DNA from: Asterella californica
Taxonomy: Eukaryota > Streptophyta > Marchantiopsida > Marchantiales > Aytoniaceae
Direction of reading: 5' to 3'
Length of the DNA: 64,000 nt
Assembly: GCA_036924285.1 (NCBI GenBank)
Contig: JAYKYS010000004.1
Location: 16,338,001 to 16,402,000 of the forward strand
The notes beneath the pieces were generated by a model. The model made no database searches, was not told where the DNA came from, and saw only the letters and a list, made by a program, of their open reading frames with translations. The position numbers and the translations under genes are program-made. Positions 36,161-49,076 of the stretch are shown here, one piece after another; the stretch's first letter is position 1, and each line of letters opens with the position of its first letter.

Positions 36161-36777
36161 TCGATTCATAAGCAGCAGTTGCGAAGCTTAGGGTTCTTCC
36201 TTAATTAGTGAAAAAAGCTTTTAGAGTTGAAAATGTCTGAGTCAGACAAGTAGTCACTCTCACTGTCGATGTGTTCGGCTGCATGTTGCGAAATAAAACT
36301 ATAATGACATATACCAACATGAACTTTTCTTTTGAAGACATTCGGTTTGCTTGCAAGATCTTTGGAGGTCTCGTCGACGTAGCATTAAAGAATGTGGACT
36401 CTGACTAAGCATGCGCTTGCAATTGGATCAAGTTGCAGAGGAGTCAGCAGCAAATAGGTGCGCGTAGCTTGTGTCTAATCCGTGGAACCAAAAGCGAATG
36501 CAAATTGACAAATGCCTGAGGTGGCTGCCTTGTTTCCAGGACCTTACTTCTTCTGACCAAGAATGGATGTAGCGTTCCGTAGACTCTAACCGTACCGATC
36601 GCGCGCGAGGTGCACGAGGTCCTGGACCTGCTGGTGCAGATTGTACAAGCAAACGCGGATGTTATTTCTGACTTAATGTGCTTCCAATGAGAACCGACGT
36701 ACGATGTACGAACGAACGAGGGGACTAAATAATATTCGAAAGCACCATATATCTTGCGATTGTTCGCTGAATCAGAT

Positions 36778-36866
36778 GAATAGGCTCTCAAAATTCACCT
36801 GATTTTGAGAGCCTATTCTCAGTTCCCAGAGCTGTTGGGAACTGAGAGCTCAACAGAGTTGAGCTC
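36778..36866. repeat. Three abutting perfect hairpins
   Basis: Hairpin 1: arms 36778-36794 and 36802-36818 (17 bp, loop 7). Hairpin 2: arms 36817-36828 and 36836-36847 (12 bp, loop 7). Hairpin 3: arms 36846-36854 and 36858-36866 (9 bp, loop 3). Each overlaps the next by two bases and none has a mismatch. No gene is adjacent. It could be a structured RNA, a replication-slippage product, or the core of a small palindromic element. Confidence 0.92.
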
Positions 36867-37220
36867 AACGATTGTCTGCGGAGCTGTCTGACTGGCTGAT
36901 TGACTAATTTAGAAGACTTCGTACGAGAGCAGCAATCAGAGATGCCAATCAAGTGTATAACGATTCGTGTACATTGTACGTGCCTGCAGTCCAAGGTAAG
37001 CTTGCAGCTGCACCTGCGCGCAATGCGTATACTGTAAGTCCGATAGACACTGGAATTAACCAAGTACTAGATTCGCTTTCCCCTGTGGTGCCATCGATCA
37101 TGCCTTCGGAAGAACATACTCACGAATAGATTTGACAGCCTAACGCCAGAGACTGACCGACAAGAACGTTGATAAGAAGCTAACGATTTCGAGACCAATT
37201 ACTAACAACCAAAAGGAAAG

Positions 37221-37463
37221 ATGATCTGCAAAACAGTCACTAACGGGCAGGCCTTGCTCAGCCAGGAGAGTTTTGTTCCACTAGCTATAGGGGCCCGCCG
37301 GGACACTCGAGATCTAGGGGAGAACTTGAAAAAACGAATCACGAACGTTCTGAAAGATGGAGTAATAAGAAACGCAGCACGATCGTACGCCGAACTGTGC
37401 GAGACAGAACTATCGATCAAGTTTGGAAACTTGCAAAGCCGCATTATCGCCGTCAAGGAGTAG
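37221..37463 (+). other. Short frame of unknown nature, possibly a coiled-coil remnant
   Basis: An 80-codon frame starting with ATG ends in a charged helical stretch (RSYAELCETELSIKFGNLQS). Beyond the TAG at 37461 the same frame stays protein-like for about 30 more codons before a TGA. It vaguely recalls the helical tails of the retroelement accessory ORFs in this window, but I see no shared motif. Probably a remnant, possibly chance. Confidence 0.2.
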
Positions 37464-39163
37464 GAGAAATTAAACTCATCTGAGCTCGAAGATCCAACAT
37501 GGAATAGACCTGAAGAGGGAAGTTGAGACCTTGAGCTCAAGCGATCAGAGTTGGCACATTACAATACGATGCTGTTCGCACGCTGCGTAAGAGAGAGAGT
37601 AGCTGAAAGAAAAATTTGATACAGATCGATGGACAGAGTTGCATTTTTGTGATTAATTTGAGTTGCTTAAGTGTGGAGATCGTAAATGTACAGGTGCCAG
37701 CCCTGAAACCTGATTGAAGAGGGGTTTCTACTCAACCTGTCTTCTTCTGTATGTGTAAGAGATCAGATGGCATCATCACTCACAAGGCTATTCCCTGTTG
37801 GATGGGCGAGGGCTGACCAACTTTGTACATATTTACAATCAGGTGGCTGGCCAGGGATGTACATGCATCGTTCAACTGGCTTGCTTAATGCTTGCGCTAT
37901 AAAGCTAAGTTTGATGATGATTGAGAGTAACATCGTCCTATGGGGCCTAGTTCCGTCTGCTCTTCTGTGTGTCTGTCTATCTGGATCGTCAAGCACCTCG
38001 CGCTGGTCCACCATTGCAGGGCCTGCGCAGAAGCTGGGACTCTTCCTTGCAAAGGATCGGAGAATAGTACGGAGGAGGGATTCGATTTGCCTGCCAGCTT
38101 GAGCTGACATTGTGGGCGCTCGACCCTCCGGGTTCGATCCGACCGACCGAAAGACGTACTTGATCCTGGATCACTTTATACTACGGTAGGAAAGAAGCAA
38201 GCGCTGGATGTGCTTGGGTTTCCATTGTAGTCGTCGTCATCATCGTCGTCGTTTGATCGTCGGTACGTAGTTCGTCGTAGTCCTTCTACGAAGAAGAAGA
38301 CGATGATGATGATTGAAGGAACGAAGGAGAAGTCCAGCGCTTCTGGGCAGGGCCAGAATCAAAGTGCTAACTCAATTGAAGTTACGATGGTGGATCCCAA
38401 GTGCCGAACGTCTCCTTACACAATGTTGAGTTGAGTTTGAGTAGCTGTATATTGGGTTGGGTCGACAGACGCCATGGATGGTGGATGCATCATGGCAATC
38501 AACTCTCTTTCCCCAGCTTGATCTTCTTCAAGGACCTCTGTACACCTCTTCTGTCTGTATCTCTGTCTGAAAAAATAAATCTTGAATTTTATGTCGAAAA
38601 AATTGTTGTGTGGTGTGGTGTGGTGCTGCTGCTGGCCTGCTTCATCTGTCCTGCGTGTCGTCGCCGCCGACGTCTCATCGCCGCTCCCTCCTTCAGATTC
38701 CAGTCCATTGACCCAGTTACAGAAAGACCGATCGTCGGGAGAGATTTCTTCACTTCAGCGGGCCCTCAGAAAAGCCCCATCTTCAGAGCTTTAGGAAGCA
38801 GAAGAAGTAGAAGAAGAACGAGGTGGTTCTGTTGCGTGATGGGACGTCGTGATGTGATGCCATGAGATGCCAGGCCAACCGGGCCACTGCACCACCACTA
38901 TACTACTACTTGAAGAGAATCTCTCGTCTCCATCACATACACTCTCATACCATGATGGAAAGAGTTCGAGAGAACTTATCAATTTTCCTAAGAAGAATCG
39001 AATTTTTATCAGCTTGATGGACTGATTTCACTAACCGACTACGACCAAATGTGATGAGTAAAAATGTATACTGAGGCCAATAGCCCCACTCCTCTCCTCC
39101 TTCTTCTGCCTCCTCTGATGTCTTCGACGGACTGGGACCGGAATGTCTAATTGCTTCTTCAGG
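37464..39163. other. No gene recognised; includes the 3' side of the bHLH gene
   Basis: The right part (roughly 38850-39163) is likely the 3' untranslated region of the minus-strand bHLH gene. 38225-38310 is rich in GTC/ATC trinucleotide runs on both strands. The plus-strand frame 38401-38865 has no protein-like features I trust. Confidence 0.35.
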
Positions 39164-40957
39164 TCAAGCTACGACGGTCTGTGCATCCATGAACTCTTTC
39201 CACTTCTCTCTGGACTCTGAATCCGCCGACGCTGCAGCGTCGTCGCTTCCGTTGTACAGCTGCCACACTTGGTGTTGGAGAAATCGCACATACTCCAGAG
39301 TGTGGCCCAACATGGATACGGTATCCAGACGCTCTCCATTGGGCACCAGACTCTGCAGAATTCGGATGCGGTCGCTGAATCTCTCTCTCCGAGTGCGCGC
39401 TGCTATACTTTGCGGGTCAGTGGCCGTTCCGTGACGCCTCCGCAGCTTCGCAGGCGGAAGTGGCCTGGCGGCTGAGTCGGAGCTGCTGGTGCCTTGGCCT
39501 TGCGCTTGCTGTTGTTGCTGCAGCTGCTGCATCATCTCACTCGTGCTTTGAGTTTTATAGAGCAAGGCGCTGAAGGCAGCCACATCTTGCTGGTTGTTGT
39601 TGATGTTGTTGCAACTGCTGTGACTGACGTTCGTCACTGTGGGCGGCAAAACCGGCGCAATGTTGCTCACACTCTTGGGCACAGGAGGAACTGGCAAAGC
39701 AGCGGAAGCGGCAAATTTGAGGTACGAATTATTCTGACTCGCTGGGGCCGGAGCAGAAGATGAGATGCTGCAAGTCGAAGGTACTGGCTGTTGCATCATC
39801 AACATGGCTGAGTAAGGTCGCTTCAAGCTACCGACGACACCAGCAGCTGATGCACCGACCAATGTGTCTTCAGCGGTGCTGTGGAAGGGATTGACACTGA
39901 CACCCCCAATCAATGGCACCACACTAGGCAAGTGATGATGCTCATATGGTTGAGAATTACTGAAGCCGCTGTGGAACTGGAGCCCCTCCGATGATGCCGA
40001 AAAATGTCGCTGTGGCTCGTGCACTTGGTATTCTGACCAGCTGAGACGGCGGCGAGCTGCAGGTGGAGGAGACAAGAGCGAGGAGTCAGATCTCCTGGCA
40101 TTGTGTTCCGAATACATCTCCCTATCCCCGATAAGGAACTCTTGACAGAAATCCCCTTGTTGTTGTTGTTGTCGCTGTACCAGGGAGGGGCTATGGACAT
40201 TGTTGTTCCCGACTGATTCAGGCGATTTGGCCGCTTGCTGCGGAGACGAATCATTCATTCTGTGGGACGTTGGCAGCAAACATTCCAGTTCGTTCACCGG
40301 AGAGAAGTCGTTGCAGTTGCTCGCACAAGCCTGCTCATCGAATCTGCTGAAAGGAGGAAATTCCAACATCGAGGGCAAAGTACCACCGACAGGGGATGCG
40401 AGTAATTGCTCACAGTCATCGGGCAGCAGCATCTGCTCGTGAAAATTGAAGGTGTTGAAAATTGACTCCTGCGACGGCTGCTGCTGCTGCTCTTCTGTGG
40501 CCTCCAGGCGAGAAGAAACCGATCTCTTGTTGGTGCTGTTAAGATTGTTGGTCCACCCACCAGTTGCAGCATGGGTACACATGGTCGATGATGAAATGTC
40601 CATCCCGGTACCACTACATGTTGTATATGTTAGAGGGGGAAGTACAGTTACCGGAGATCCAGTCGAAAAAGATGCCGTGCACGAGTCATGAGAGGTGACA
40701 GAATCGAACGACGCATTTCGAGAGAGTCCGGATGTCGGAGCAGGGTAATGCTTCTCCTGCTGCTGCTTCTGCTGATCCAGTGTCGTCACCATCGAAGCCA
40801 GATTCAATCCACCTTCTCCATGATGGGCATGAGAAGAAGCATTTTCCTCGTAAGAATCCCACAAATCACTTTCATTCTTGCCGCTGCTGTGAAATGGAAG
40901 CAACTTGGCGTCTTGGATTGAACTAGGTATACGTACTGGACTTGCTGCGAGGGCCAT
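39164..40957 (-). CDS. Class VIII bHLH transcription factor (RSL/HECATE/LAX/BONOBO group)
   Basis: Single uninterrupted frame of 597 codons, ATG at 40957, TCA (TGA) stop at 39164. The bHLH domain lies near the C-terminus (about residues 513-567): [19 protein letters not shown] basic region, helix 1 IRILQSLVP, loop NGERLD, helix 2 [18 protein letters not shown]. The basic region has Gln-Ala-Arg in place of His-Glu-Arg at the E-box contact positions, as in plant class VIII proteins such as RSL, HECATE and LAX. The long N-terminal part is Ser/Gln/Asn/His-rich with poly-Gln runs and no other domain, as expected of a nuclear regulator. A 30-residue tail follows helix 2. No neighbour appears related in function. 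[19 protein letters not shown] differs from typical RSL (LEEAVQYVKFLQLQ) and HECATE (LDEAIHYVKFLKRQ) helices, so I cannot place it in a subgroup and give no symbol. Confidence 0.93.
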   Translation of the reverse strand: MALAASPVRIPSSIQDAKLLPFHSSGKNESDLWDSYEENASSHAHHGEGGLNLASMVTTLDQQKQQQEKHYPAPTSGLSRNASFDSVTSHDSCTASFSTGSPVTVLPPLTYTTCSGTGMDISSSTMCTHAATGGWTNNLNSTNKRSVSSRLEATEEQQQQPSQESIFNTFNFHEQMLLPDDCEQLLASPVGGTLPSMLEFPPFSRFDEQACASNCNDFSPVNELECLLPTSHRMNDSSPQQAAKSPESVGNNNVHSPSLVQRQQQQQGDFCQEFLIGDREMYSEHNARRSDSSLLSPPPAARRRLSWSEYQVHEPQRHFSASSEGLQFHSGFSNSQPYEHHHLPSVVPLIGGVSVNPFHSTAEDTLVGASAAGVVGSLKRPYSAMLMMQQPVPSTCSISSSAPAPASQNNSYLKFAASAALPVPPVPKSVSNIAPVLPPTVTNVSHSSCNNINNNQQDVAAFSALLYKTQSTSEMMQQLQQQQQAQGQGTSSSDSAARPLPPAKLRRRHGTATDPQSIAARTRRERFSDRIRILQSLVPNGERLDTVSMLGHTLEYVRFLQHQVWQLYNGSDDAAASADSESREKWKEFMDAQTVVA

Positions 40958-41918
40958 GACTGACTACCACCTACTCTCTGTCTCTGTCTCTCTCTCTCTC
41001 TTTGATCCTTAGTCTGGAGAAGTAATAATTTAAGGGTATTCCTTGAGGCCAACTCCAGGATTTACTACGTGTAGCAACACAAACTATCAGCAATGCTCAA
41101 GATTATCTACCGTATGAAATCAGGCTAGCACAGCATTTGAGCTCTTCTACCTTTCTCCAATTGGTCAACTTCTACGCGAGAATCATCAATTTCGGGTTAT
41201 GGTCCAACTCTCGCTCTCTGCATTGCCACTGCAATTGCACGGGGATACATGTAGGAAACAAACTCAGAGGATGTGTAATTGGCGAAAGGAAAAAGCAAAT
41301 TGCAAAGAAGTGACAGCTCGCTCAGTCCAGGTATATAGGGATAGATGATTGGTGATAAAACATCCGCAGGCCCAGTCCAACTACGGGCCAGTTCCCAACC
41401 GATACTCTCTTTCCTTCGGACATACAATGCAAGATCTCTCTTTCTCTCTCTCACTCAACGAAGACTGACAAATTCTATCCCAGCAGCCGCTAGAACTAGC
41501 AATAAGCCTAGAGCTCGAGGTGCTGAAGTCTACGTCTTCTCAAGCTTTCTTATTTCTCTCGACTCTCACCAATGCCCTCAAAATCACGAGATAGATGATC
41601 CAGTTCCTCCCACAAGGGAAGAGAGAGGTTTCTCAACTGGCGTGGACTGAACCGACCGACAAACAGCGTGGAGTGAGTATTCTAATCGGTCAGTGAGTGA
41701 AAGCAGAAGTAGTAGTAGGAGAAGGGAGAAAAAGTATGAAAAGTAGTAGAATATGTTATAATACCATTACTACTGGTTAAGTAGTCTGTAGTGCAGTATG
41801 TGGAAGAATGGAGTTGGCGGATGGTGGTGGTGGTGAGGTAGTGTGAAGAGAGTGAGAGGAAGAGTGTAAAGAGTTGAGTGGAGGTGGGAGGAGACGAGAG
41901 GAAAGTAGGGGCCTTATA
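40958..41918 (-). promoter_or_regulatory. Leader and core promoter of the bHLH gene
   Basis: Read on the minus strand, CCATATAAGG gives a TATA box (41913-41918). It is followed by about 220 bp rich in pyrimidines (41681-41900), the usual setting of a plant start site (expected near 41885). A second TATATA at 41332-41337 is a weaker alternative. Just before the ATG lies a GA-rich tract (about 40974-41003). If unspliced, the leader is about 930 nt and contains short ATG frames, for example 41197-41250 (17 codons), 41172-41186 and 41125-41136. Confidence 0.5.
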
Positions 41919-44900
41919 TGGCATGTAGTCCCCTTCAATAGAATCCGCGTAGGACCGCTCCCAAGAGGAAGCTTACCCGTCGATCGAAATGATCAGATCC
42001 ACACCCTCGGATCTCGTCTCTCGTTACGGTAAAGCCCTTGCTTCCCCTCCCCGCTGGATGCTAAAGCGATAACGGTCAGTATATTAACTATTAGTTTAGG
42101 GTGTAAATATCAGACATAGACTATATGCTCCGGATAGTGTTATTATGGTGAACAGGAACGTACACGCCTGAGCCTGGGAGTAAACGAACTTCCAGTAGAA
42201 AGAGCCTGTTCTTGCCACCGGACCACCCCTTCAAATTCTCATGGAGGAAGGGCATTCACCAGCGCTCCCCAGTTCCCGTCACACAATTACAGCAATCATG
42301 TCATGGGCACGATGTTAGCTCTGTCTTGAAGACGGAAGAAGTAGAAATTGAACGATTGCGATTCTTCGTCGTCCTCCATTTTGCTTACTTTCTCATTTCC
42401 CCGACTTTTCCTCTCTTCTCGCTTTCATTACATTCGGATTTTAGCAAGAGGCCCGCAGCGTCCACAGTTCTACTTCGCCGTTCGGTCACATGCAGCGGAC
42501 GACATGAGAGAGGAACTGGAGAAGGCGGAGCAGTCACCGGGATAGAAACTAATTTATTCATTCAATGATGACGAGATCAAGGAAGAGAGAATTGGGCGTT
42601 AATTGGTTGGTCGTAAGAACAAGTCATAGCTAACGAGTGTCCTGTAAAGGGGGACGTTTTTCTTTCATTAAGTTGGGGGAAGTCTGTTTCGCCCTTGGTT
42701 ATTCCGAGATTCTCTGGCTCCCTCCTCTGAGTCCTCCCCCTATCTAGAGACAGAATCAGTTGAAGAAGGAACTTTTCTCCGTATCCGTAGACAGACCACA
42801 CACTGTGCCAAGGGAGCGAAATTCCCCCCAGCCCCCGAGTAACTTCCGACAAGTTAGCGGCGACCAGCGGCCCAGTATAGTTTAGTTACGCGCGGAATAC
42901 TGGGCCGGGCCCCGTCTGCCCGTCCGCCTTTCCCACGTGCTCTTTCCAAGCAGCATGCATTTGTTCCAGCGTACACATGACGGTGAGAAATGTACTTCCC
43001 GTTCCGTTAAAACTTTACACTTACGACGGGAGTTCTGAAAGCTTTTACTAATTCCCATCTTTGAGGAAATGATGAGTTGGGCCACGGTGGTAGTTCAGGA
43101 GTCCATCAGGAGGGCTCCTGCCTTCAGTGCAATAGTGTATGTGTATCCACCAGAAAGATCTTGCGGATGGTCAAGTGTTATGAACCACGTGGTAACGCAC
43201 AAGCTGTTTTGGCTACTGTATACGGAGGGAGCCTTTGGACACGTATCATCCTCGAACCGAAAACACATTTTAGTGTGTTCTCTAGATTACTTGATCCACC
43301 TTCTAGATGATATGTAAGACTCGATCAACTCCTCTTAACGATTACTTGATCCACTTCCAAACTTGCAGAACCCTTCAGTGTTGGCATTGATTAACAAACT
43401 AATGCATTATTCATTACCAAACTGGCAGAATTATACAGTGTTTGACATGGATATCAAATTAATGCCATTTTCTGTCTGATTAATTAATTTTCAAGCTTGT
43501 GAATAAAAGCTGTCAACATGTGAAAGGAAGTTTTTTCTTATTTTCTAAACTTAGAGAGAGGTTTTTTTTCTAAGCCATTGGACTCACTAAGGACTCTAAG
43601 TCTACGACTGTAGATCGCAACGTCAATATGTGATCATGATCTGAGATCTTTCACTCCTAATCTAGTGTTCTCATCTCTATGCTCTCAATAGATGATGAGA
43701 GATACTTCTCCCGCATAAACAGTTTCGGCTCGACCTTCACATCCTCTGCCCGAGTTTTTTTCTCGCATGTCCAGATTCGAGCGAGTATTTTGATAATTAA
43801 CATGACAAGAAAGACACTTCATTCATTTGCTAATCCATGCCAACACTATACGTTTCAACTGGCAGGCGCTCGTCTCACATGTCATTGTGTCAAGTCAGAC
43901 AATAGATATCAGCTTTTCAGCCAGTTCGTTCTCTGACGTGGTATAGTATTCCGGTCCAAGTGCAGCAGAGCTATCTGTATGCTCTTTTTTCGCTGTCTGT
44001 ACTCTTTTTCTGTTTAGTGCGTTTTAAGATTATATGATCCATCATCCATGAAAGAAGTCTGAAATCTAGTGAACATTGCAGTCGAGTTTGGCATTGCGGT
44101 AGATTCTATAGAGGTATGCTTGTCTGCCTTCCTATTAATTCCTTCTGCTTCTTTAATGGACCGACCTATTTCAATTTTTATTTTTCACGCTACCAACTTC
44201 AGCTGATAGAGGACGAGATCTAGGGGCACGAAAATGATCTCAAGCTCTGAGCGTTGATTGACAAGTAGGTACAGATACTTTTTGTGCTCTTTGTCATCAG
44301 CGAGAGAGACTTTACTTTACGATATTGGACCTCATTTACTCGTGCTAAACTCGATAATTGCTGAATTTCATTGTTATGACTCTAGGGCTCTGAGTATTTG
44401 AAGTGTTTCATGAATAGACTCGACAACTAATCTCAGAAGAGAGCGGATAGTCGATAATACCAAGACTTTATTATCAATAAGAGAAACTCAATACATATTG
44501 ATGAGCACTAGCTACCAATCAAGATGAGCGAATTTGCTCTTCATACTCAAGACTGTTCCAAACTGCACATAATAGCATGAACACTCTTCCCGAGCTTGGA
44601 TTTGACACTGTATACATCAAAGAACGGACTGACTGGAAAGTTGACATGTATCATCTGACTCGACACAATGACTTGCGAGACGATAGTTTGCCAGTTTGGG
44701 AGTCGATCATGTAAATAATCGTTAAGAGAGGATGTATCGAGTAAGAAAATTGAACTGGAGGGTGGATCAAATAAATCTCTTCACATGTCTATGTGGAACT
44801 ACATCCCCCATACTCTCCTCTCCATTCTAGTTAGTTTGTGATACTCTTCTTTTGGACTCTTAGTTAATTAGTCAACTAATGCTTTTTATATTCTTCTAAG

Positions 44901-45008
44901 CAAGACTAACAATGTTCAGTGCCTTCACAATATATGCATAACACTTTTCCATTTTAGACTCGTTATGTGCTTCGCTGTGTCTGTTTTTAGTTGATCAGAT
45001 ATGATCAA
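41919..45008. other. Intergenic, no gene supported
   Basis: No recognisable coding sequence on either strand. At 42868-42907 an 11-bp inverted repeat (CGGCCCAGTAT / ATACTGGGCCG) flanks 18 bases. At 43355-43450 an approximately 65-bp unit (CAAACTTGCAGAA / CAAACTGGCAGAA) is tandemly repeated with divergence. Confidence 0.4.
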
Positions 45009-45355
45009 TTATTTACTTGGTCAGGCCCATGCGCCGAACTTGAAACTTGGTCGGACCCTTGCGTCGAAGAAGTAACTTGGTCAGGCCCATGACTTGCTGC
45101 AGTCGGTAGATAGTTGACACAACGGTCTGATCTGAACGATGTTCTCGCTCTCAGAATGATGTTCTTGTCGAAAATCGTAAGATGTTTCACATCACAGAGC
45201 GCATGAAACCACATCAGACTTACGACATAAGCTTCACACTGCTGATGTGGTTGTCATTTCCTCACTTACCCGGTCATGGGTCTGATCAAGAAACTATTTG
45301 AACTCAAGGGCTAGTCAAGTAAAAACTATTGCGCATGGTCCGACCAAGTAAATAA
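45009..45355. mobile_element. MITE-like element with ~25-bp terminal inverted repeats
   Basis: The left end, 45009-45034 (TTATTTACTTGGTCAGGCCC...), matches the complement of the right end, 45331-45355, over about 25 bases with one gap and one mismatch. ACTTGGTC recurs as subterminal repeats inside the left part. The element is 347 bp and non-coding. I see no convincing target duplication, so superfamily is open. Confidence 0.65.
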
Positions 45356-48300
45356 CTGCATGTATGGTTGACAACTATATGTTCACTTCGGTTGACAATG
45401 CTAATAGTTCATTTCTTACATTTTGTTGCTAGTTTACCATTTCGACATCTGCTACGAAGGTTAGTTTTCAACCGCCTAATTGGACTTTTCAGTATTGTTT
45501 GTTAATGACTTTTCTTGTTTATTCATTCATCAACTTCACCATGGCCTTCAACATTATCTTTCTTTGACTTTTCGGTTTATAGTCAACCTTTTCATTCTAT
45601 AATGTGAATAAACAGAAACTAGAATAAAGTAGAGAAGACTTGTACTCTTTGTTGTTACAGTAATAACATTTCAGCATTGTCTTATGTTTATAGGTTCAAT
45701 CATCTTTGACTTCTTTGATTTGAACATACTATATCACCCTAATCATATATGCAATTCAAACGGCAGTTTCTTGGGATGAAGGAACATGCTGTGAAATCAT
45801 AATCATTTCTAATTTCAAGAATTTTAATTTATCTAATATCTGTTTAAGATAAAGTCTTTCAGATTTCCAGAAAGAATCAGATTTATATTCTCATTTATCC
45901 TCTGCACAAGATTTCTAACATCGAGAGGAAAATAAGACAGAAAGATATCTCCAAATAAATTTGGAAACCAATCACTCATAATTAAACGGCAGATATAATC
46001 TCTGTCTCACTCGTTCTTACTACTAAACAGGTTGATCTGTACGGAATGATATGGGATATGCATTAGAGTTGAATACACTACTGTGAACATTTGAAGTCGT
46101 TCCTATTCAGCAAAGGTATTTTTTTATCAAACATTTGACATATAACACATCGCGATATAATCTTTAATAGTCGATTTTATTAAAATATATATAATATAAA
46201 TATAAGGTAAATGTAGAATATATCATATATAAAGAGTCAAAGTTATCTCTTATATTTTTCAAATTTTGTGCCAATATCCTCTACGGTTCATAGAGCACAT
46301 AAGTAATCGTTCGGGAATTTAAGTTTTTCCAATTTCAACTGTTTGCCAAGCGTACCTTCCGTGGTAATAAGAGGAATGTCATAGTAACTGAATTTTTGCT
46401 GTTTATATTTTCAGAGAAAGTAAAAGTATTTGTTGAAAACTATTAAATATGATATAATTTAGTGTTATATTTATATTAGAATAATTAATTCTTGAAAAAT
46501 GCGAGTTAACCATTTATATTAATGTAGAGTTGAATTTCTTTTGACTGAACAAAAAACGTTAAGTACGATATTTATTTGATGAATATAAAATAACGTTGAG
46601 ATGTTCTTTATTATCTTATAAACAGTGGAAACAGTGAAACTAATAGTGAAAATAATAGACTTAGTTATAGACCTACAAATATATTATAAGTGACTTTCCT
46701 CGATAAATAACCTAAAATTATTTAGCACAGTGTAGAATGAAAATATGTTAATCAGTGTTATGACATATATTTACTTAAATGGTAATGGTTATATAAACGT
46801 TGACTGTTTAAGCATCATATCTGTAATCAAACCAGAATCATATCTTGATCGAATAAATGAACATGTAAGGTAACGGAGTGGAGCCATGTAGTATAACAGT
46901 TAAATAAACTCATCTTCTAATGATCTTACACAGTTTTAAGATAAGATCTTATCAATGTTGTATTGATCTTCTAGTAAATCGAGAGATAAGATAATATAGT
47001 TATGCGTGAGATAAGAAACAGTAAGTATATATATCCATATACTCGAGAATTGCAAATATTTTAGTGATGCAACGTCTGATAGAAATTTCTATGATATATT
47101 TAGCTATTTAACATAAATTTCAAAAAATTTGTTAGAATGATATAATCAAAGATATGTTCTAATTAGTGGTTTTCTATACAGCAAAGTTACACAATTCGTA
47201 TGTTTTAATGTATACAATTTGAAATACGATGGTTCGAGCATTTTATGCAAAGTAACATACTTTGTCATTACTACTACTGCACGGTATATATTTCACGGGT
47301 AAGTTGTAACCGGCCCCAATTTCACTGGATGCTTATCTCCTTGAATGGTTTAAGTGAGTCATTTTATTTGTGCGAGAGAGGCTGGCAATGGTATATTAGA
47401 CATATTAATATGAGGTTTAGATGAAAACTCAGAAAAGGTCAAACAGATTATCTTTATTCATCTTTCTTTCCCAAATACCTGAAAGAAATATCAAGAACGT
47501 TGATGTATGTATTAGCATGATATATAATAAACAGTTAATTGCTTCTTTAAAGTGATGAGCAATTTAAAGCAACTTGTTATCCCAAACAGAGTCATGCATG
47601 CTCGATGAACTTCTGGGGAACTTTTGTTTTCTTAATGATATCAAAAAATATATAGGTGTTAAAAAATTTATATACGACAGGAATGAAAAAATCTAAAGAT
47701 TATATAAATATTAACTGTTAGTTCATGCCTAAAAACTCAGGGAAATCCAGATATAAACAATAAGGCATGAGAAAACTACCGTGCTGCTAAAAAAACAAGT
47801 CCAAAAACTTATGGCTATTTATACATTAATTTACTGTCTGTTTAATTTATTATCTAATTCTTTGAAAAAAAGAATAGGTAGTAAACTAAATCTCTGCATA
47901 TTTGCCCCCTCTCGGAAGATGGAGGAGGTGAATATGCAGGGTTTCCGATGGAGGAGGTGAGTATGCAGAGTATTATGCCTCCTCCATCAACAGTGTTCCT
48001 CTGACCTTCTCTAGACGTTCTATCCAGAGTCTTAGTACCGTTTTGCAATTGTGCTTCAACTTTCCCAGGAAGGTCTCCATGGGACCAGTGCGAGGAACAG
48101 TTTGTGGTCAAAACCGGTAGATTCCGGTAAATTATATACCTGAGCAGTCATCACATGGCCGGGAATAGTCCAATCCTAGATATCTGTCTACATAAAATGC
48201 ATTTTCTCTAAATTTCGTTTCTCTACCATGTCGTGAAATTAATCAGTTATTTACCATTAATATCAAATAATATAAAATAATTTTTAATAGATATTTTATC

Positions 48301-48960
48301 ATCGATGGTGATCGAATATTGGAAATAAAAACTTATTCAATTTCCTTTCAGCTTCAAGTTACCGTAGTGATTAATCTATTAGCTCATAAATGGATTCGCT
48401 CTAGTCAGATGTGGGAAAAAGTACATCAAATTTTCTTAAAGCGCGAATAGAGCAGTGTGAATGAGTTCAAAAATAATAGTTTATTATATAAATCAATGTG
48501 CGGACAATATTTAAATATTTACAAGAATAAGAATAACCGCGTGAATATCTGTTACATCGTTACTCATTCGCGTTAATATGATAAAACATTTATTCTAAAC
48601 TATTCTAAACTAGATTAGTCGGTACGGTATACAACACATATGACACAGGCTTTTGTGTCTAAAGGGAACCTCCTCCGCATTTTTCTCCGCTTCCGCATTC
48701 CGCAAAGTCATGTGAATGCTCCCCTGAGACGGAAACCTTACCAAATTTGGTACCTGGAAACTCCTAACAGATTCGATTAAACACCGGAAATTAAGGGAAA
48801 AACTGGAAGTCACCAAGACTAACCGGACTTCCCCCAATACTGCGTGAAGTTCATCGGACTTCATTCCTCGTCCTCGTGTTATCCATTTGACTCCCGGCTT
48901 AGTGGGTCGCAGCACTTTGATGCAGTCCGGAGTCCGGACTTAAGTGGCCCAAAATAATAA
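45356..48960. other. AT-rich intergenic DNA
   Basis: Very AT-rich, especially 46.1-48.6 kb, and without a frame of 60 codons from 45215 to 47853. At 47924-47998 GATGGAGGAGGTGA is repeated directly twice and once inverted (GCCTCCTCCATC). No gene is recognised. Confidence 0.5.
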
Positions 48961-49035
48961 CTACATCCAGGCGATGGGCCCAATCATTTTCACCCTGAAC
49001 AAATATGATCTGTGGCGGAGAAACAGGGCCAGAAC

Positions 49036-49076
49036 GGGGGCGGGCCGCGGGGGGGTGTTAGGGGTGTTGTGGGGGG
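49036..49076 (+). other. G-quadruplex motif
   Basis: Five G runs of 5, 3, 7, 4 and 6 are separated by loops of 1, 4, 5 and 6 bases, in a locally GC-rich island (about 48.9-49.5 kb) beside AT-rich DNA. It satisfies the usual G3+N1-7 rule. No gene is clearly attached. Confidence 0.8.

Noticed and set aside
38401..38865. 154-codon plus-strand frame with a hydrophobic segment
   Set aside because: No good start, no motif, and a low-complexity Arg run; part of it may be antisense to the bHLH 3' region.
39189..40926. Plus-strand frames of 64-89 codons opposite the bHLH gene
   Set aside because: Shadows of the real minus-strand gene.
39164..40957. Naming the bHLH gene BONOBO, RSL or HECATE
   Set aside because: The domain fits class VIII but the helix residues do not settle the subgroup; a symbol would be a guess.
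41197..41454. 85-codon upstream frame in the bHLH leader
   Set aside because: It opens with GTG, not ATG; only the 17-codon ATG-initiated part is listed.
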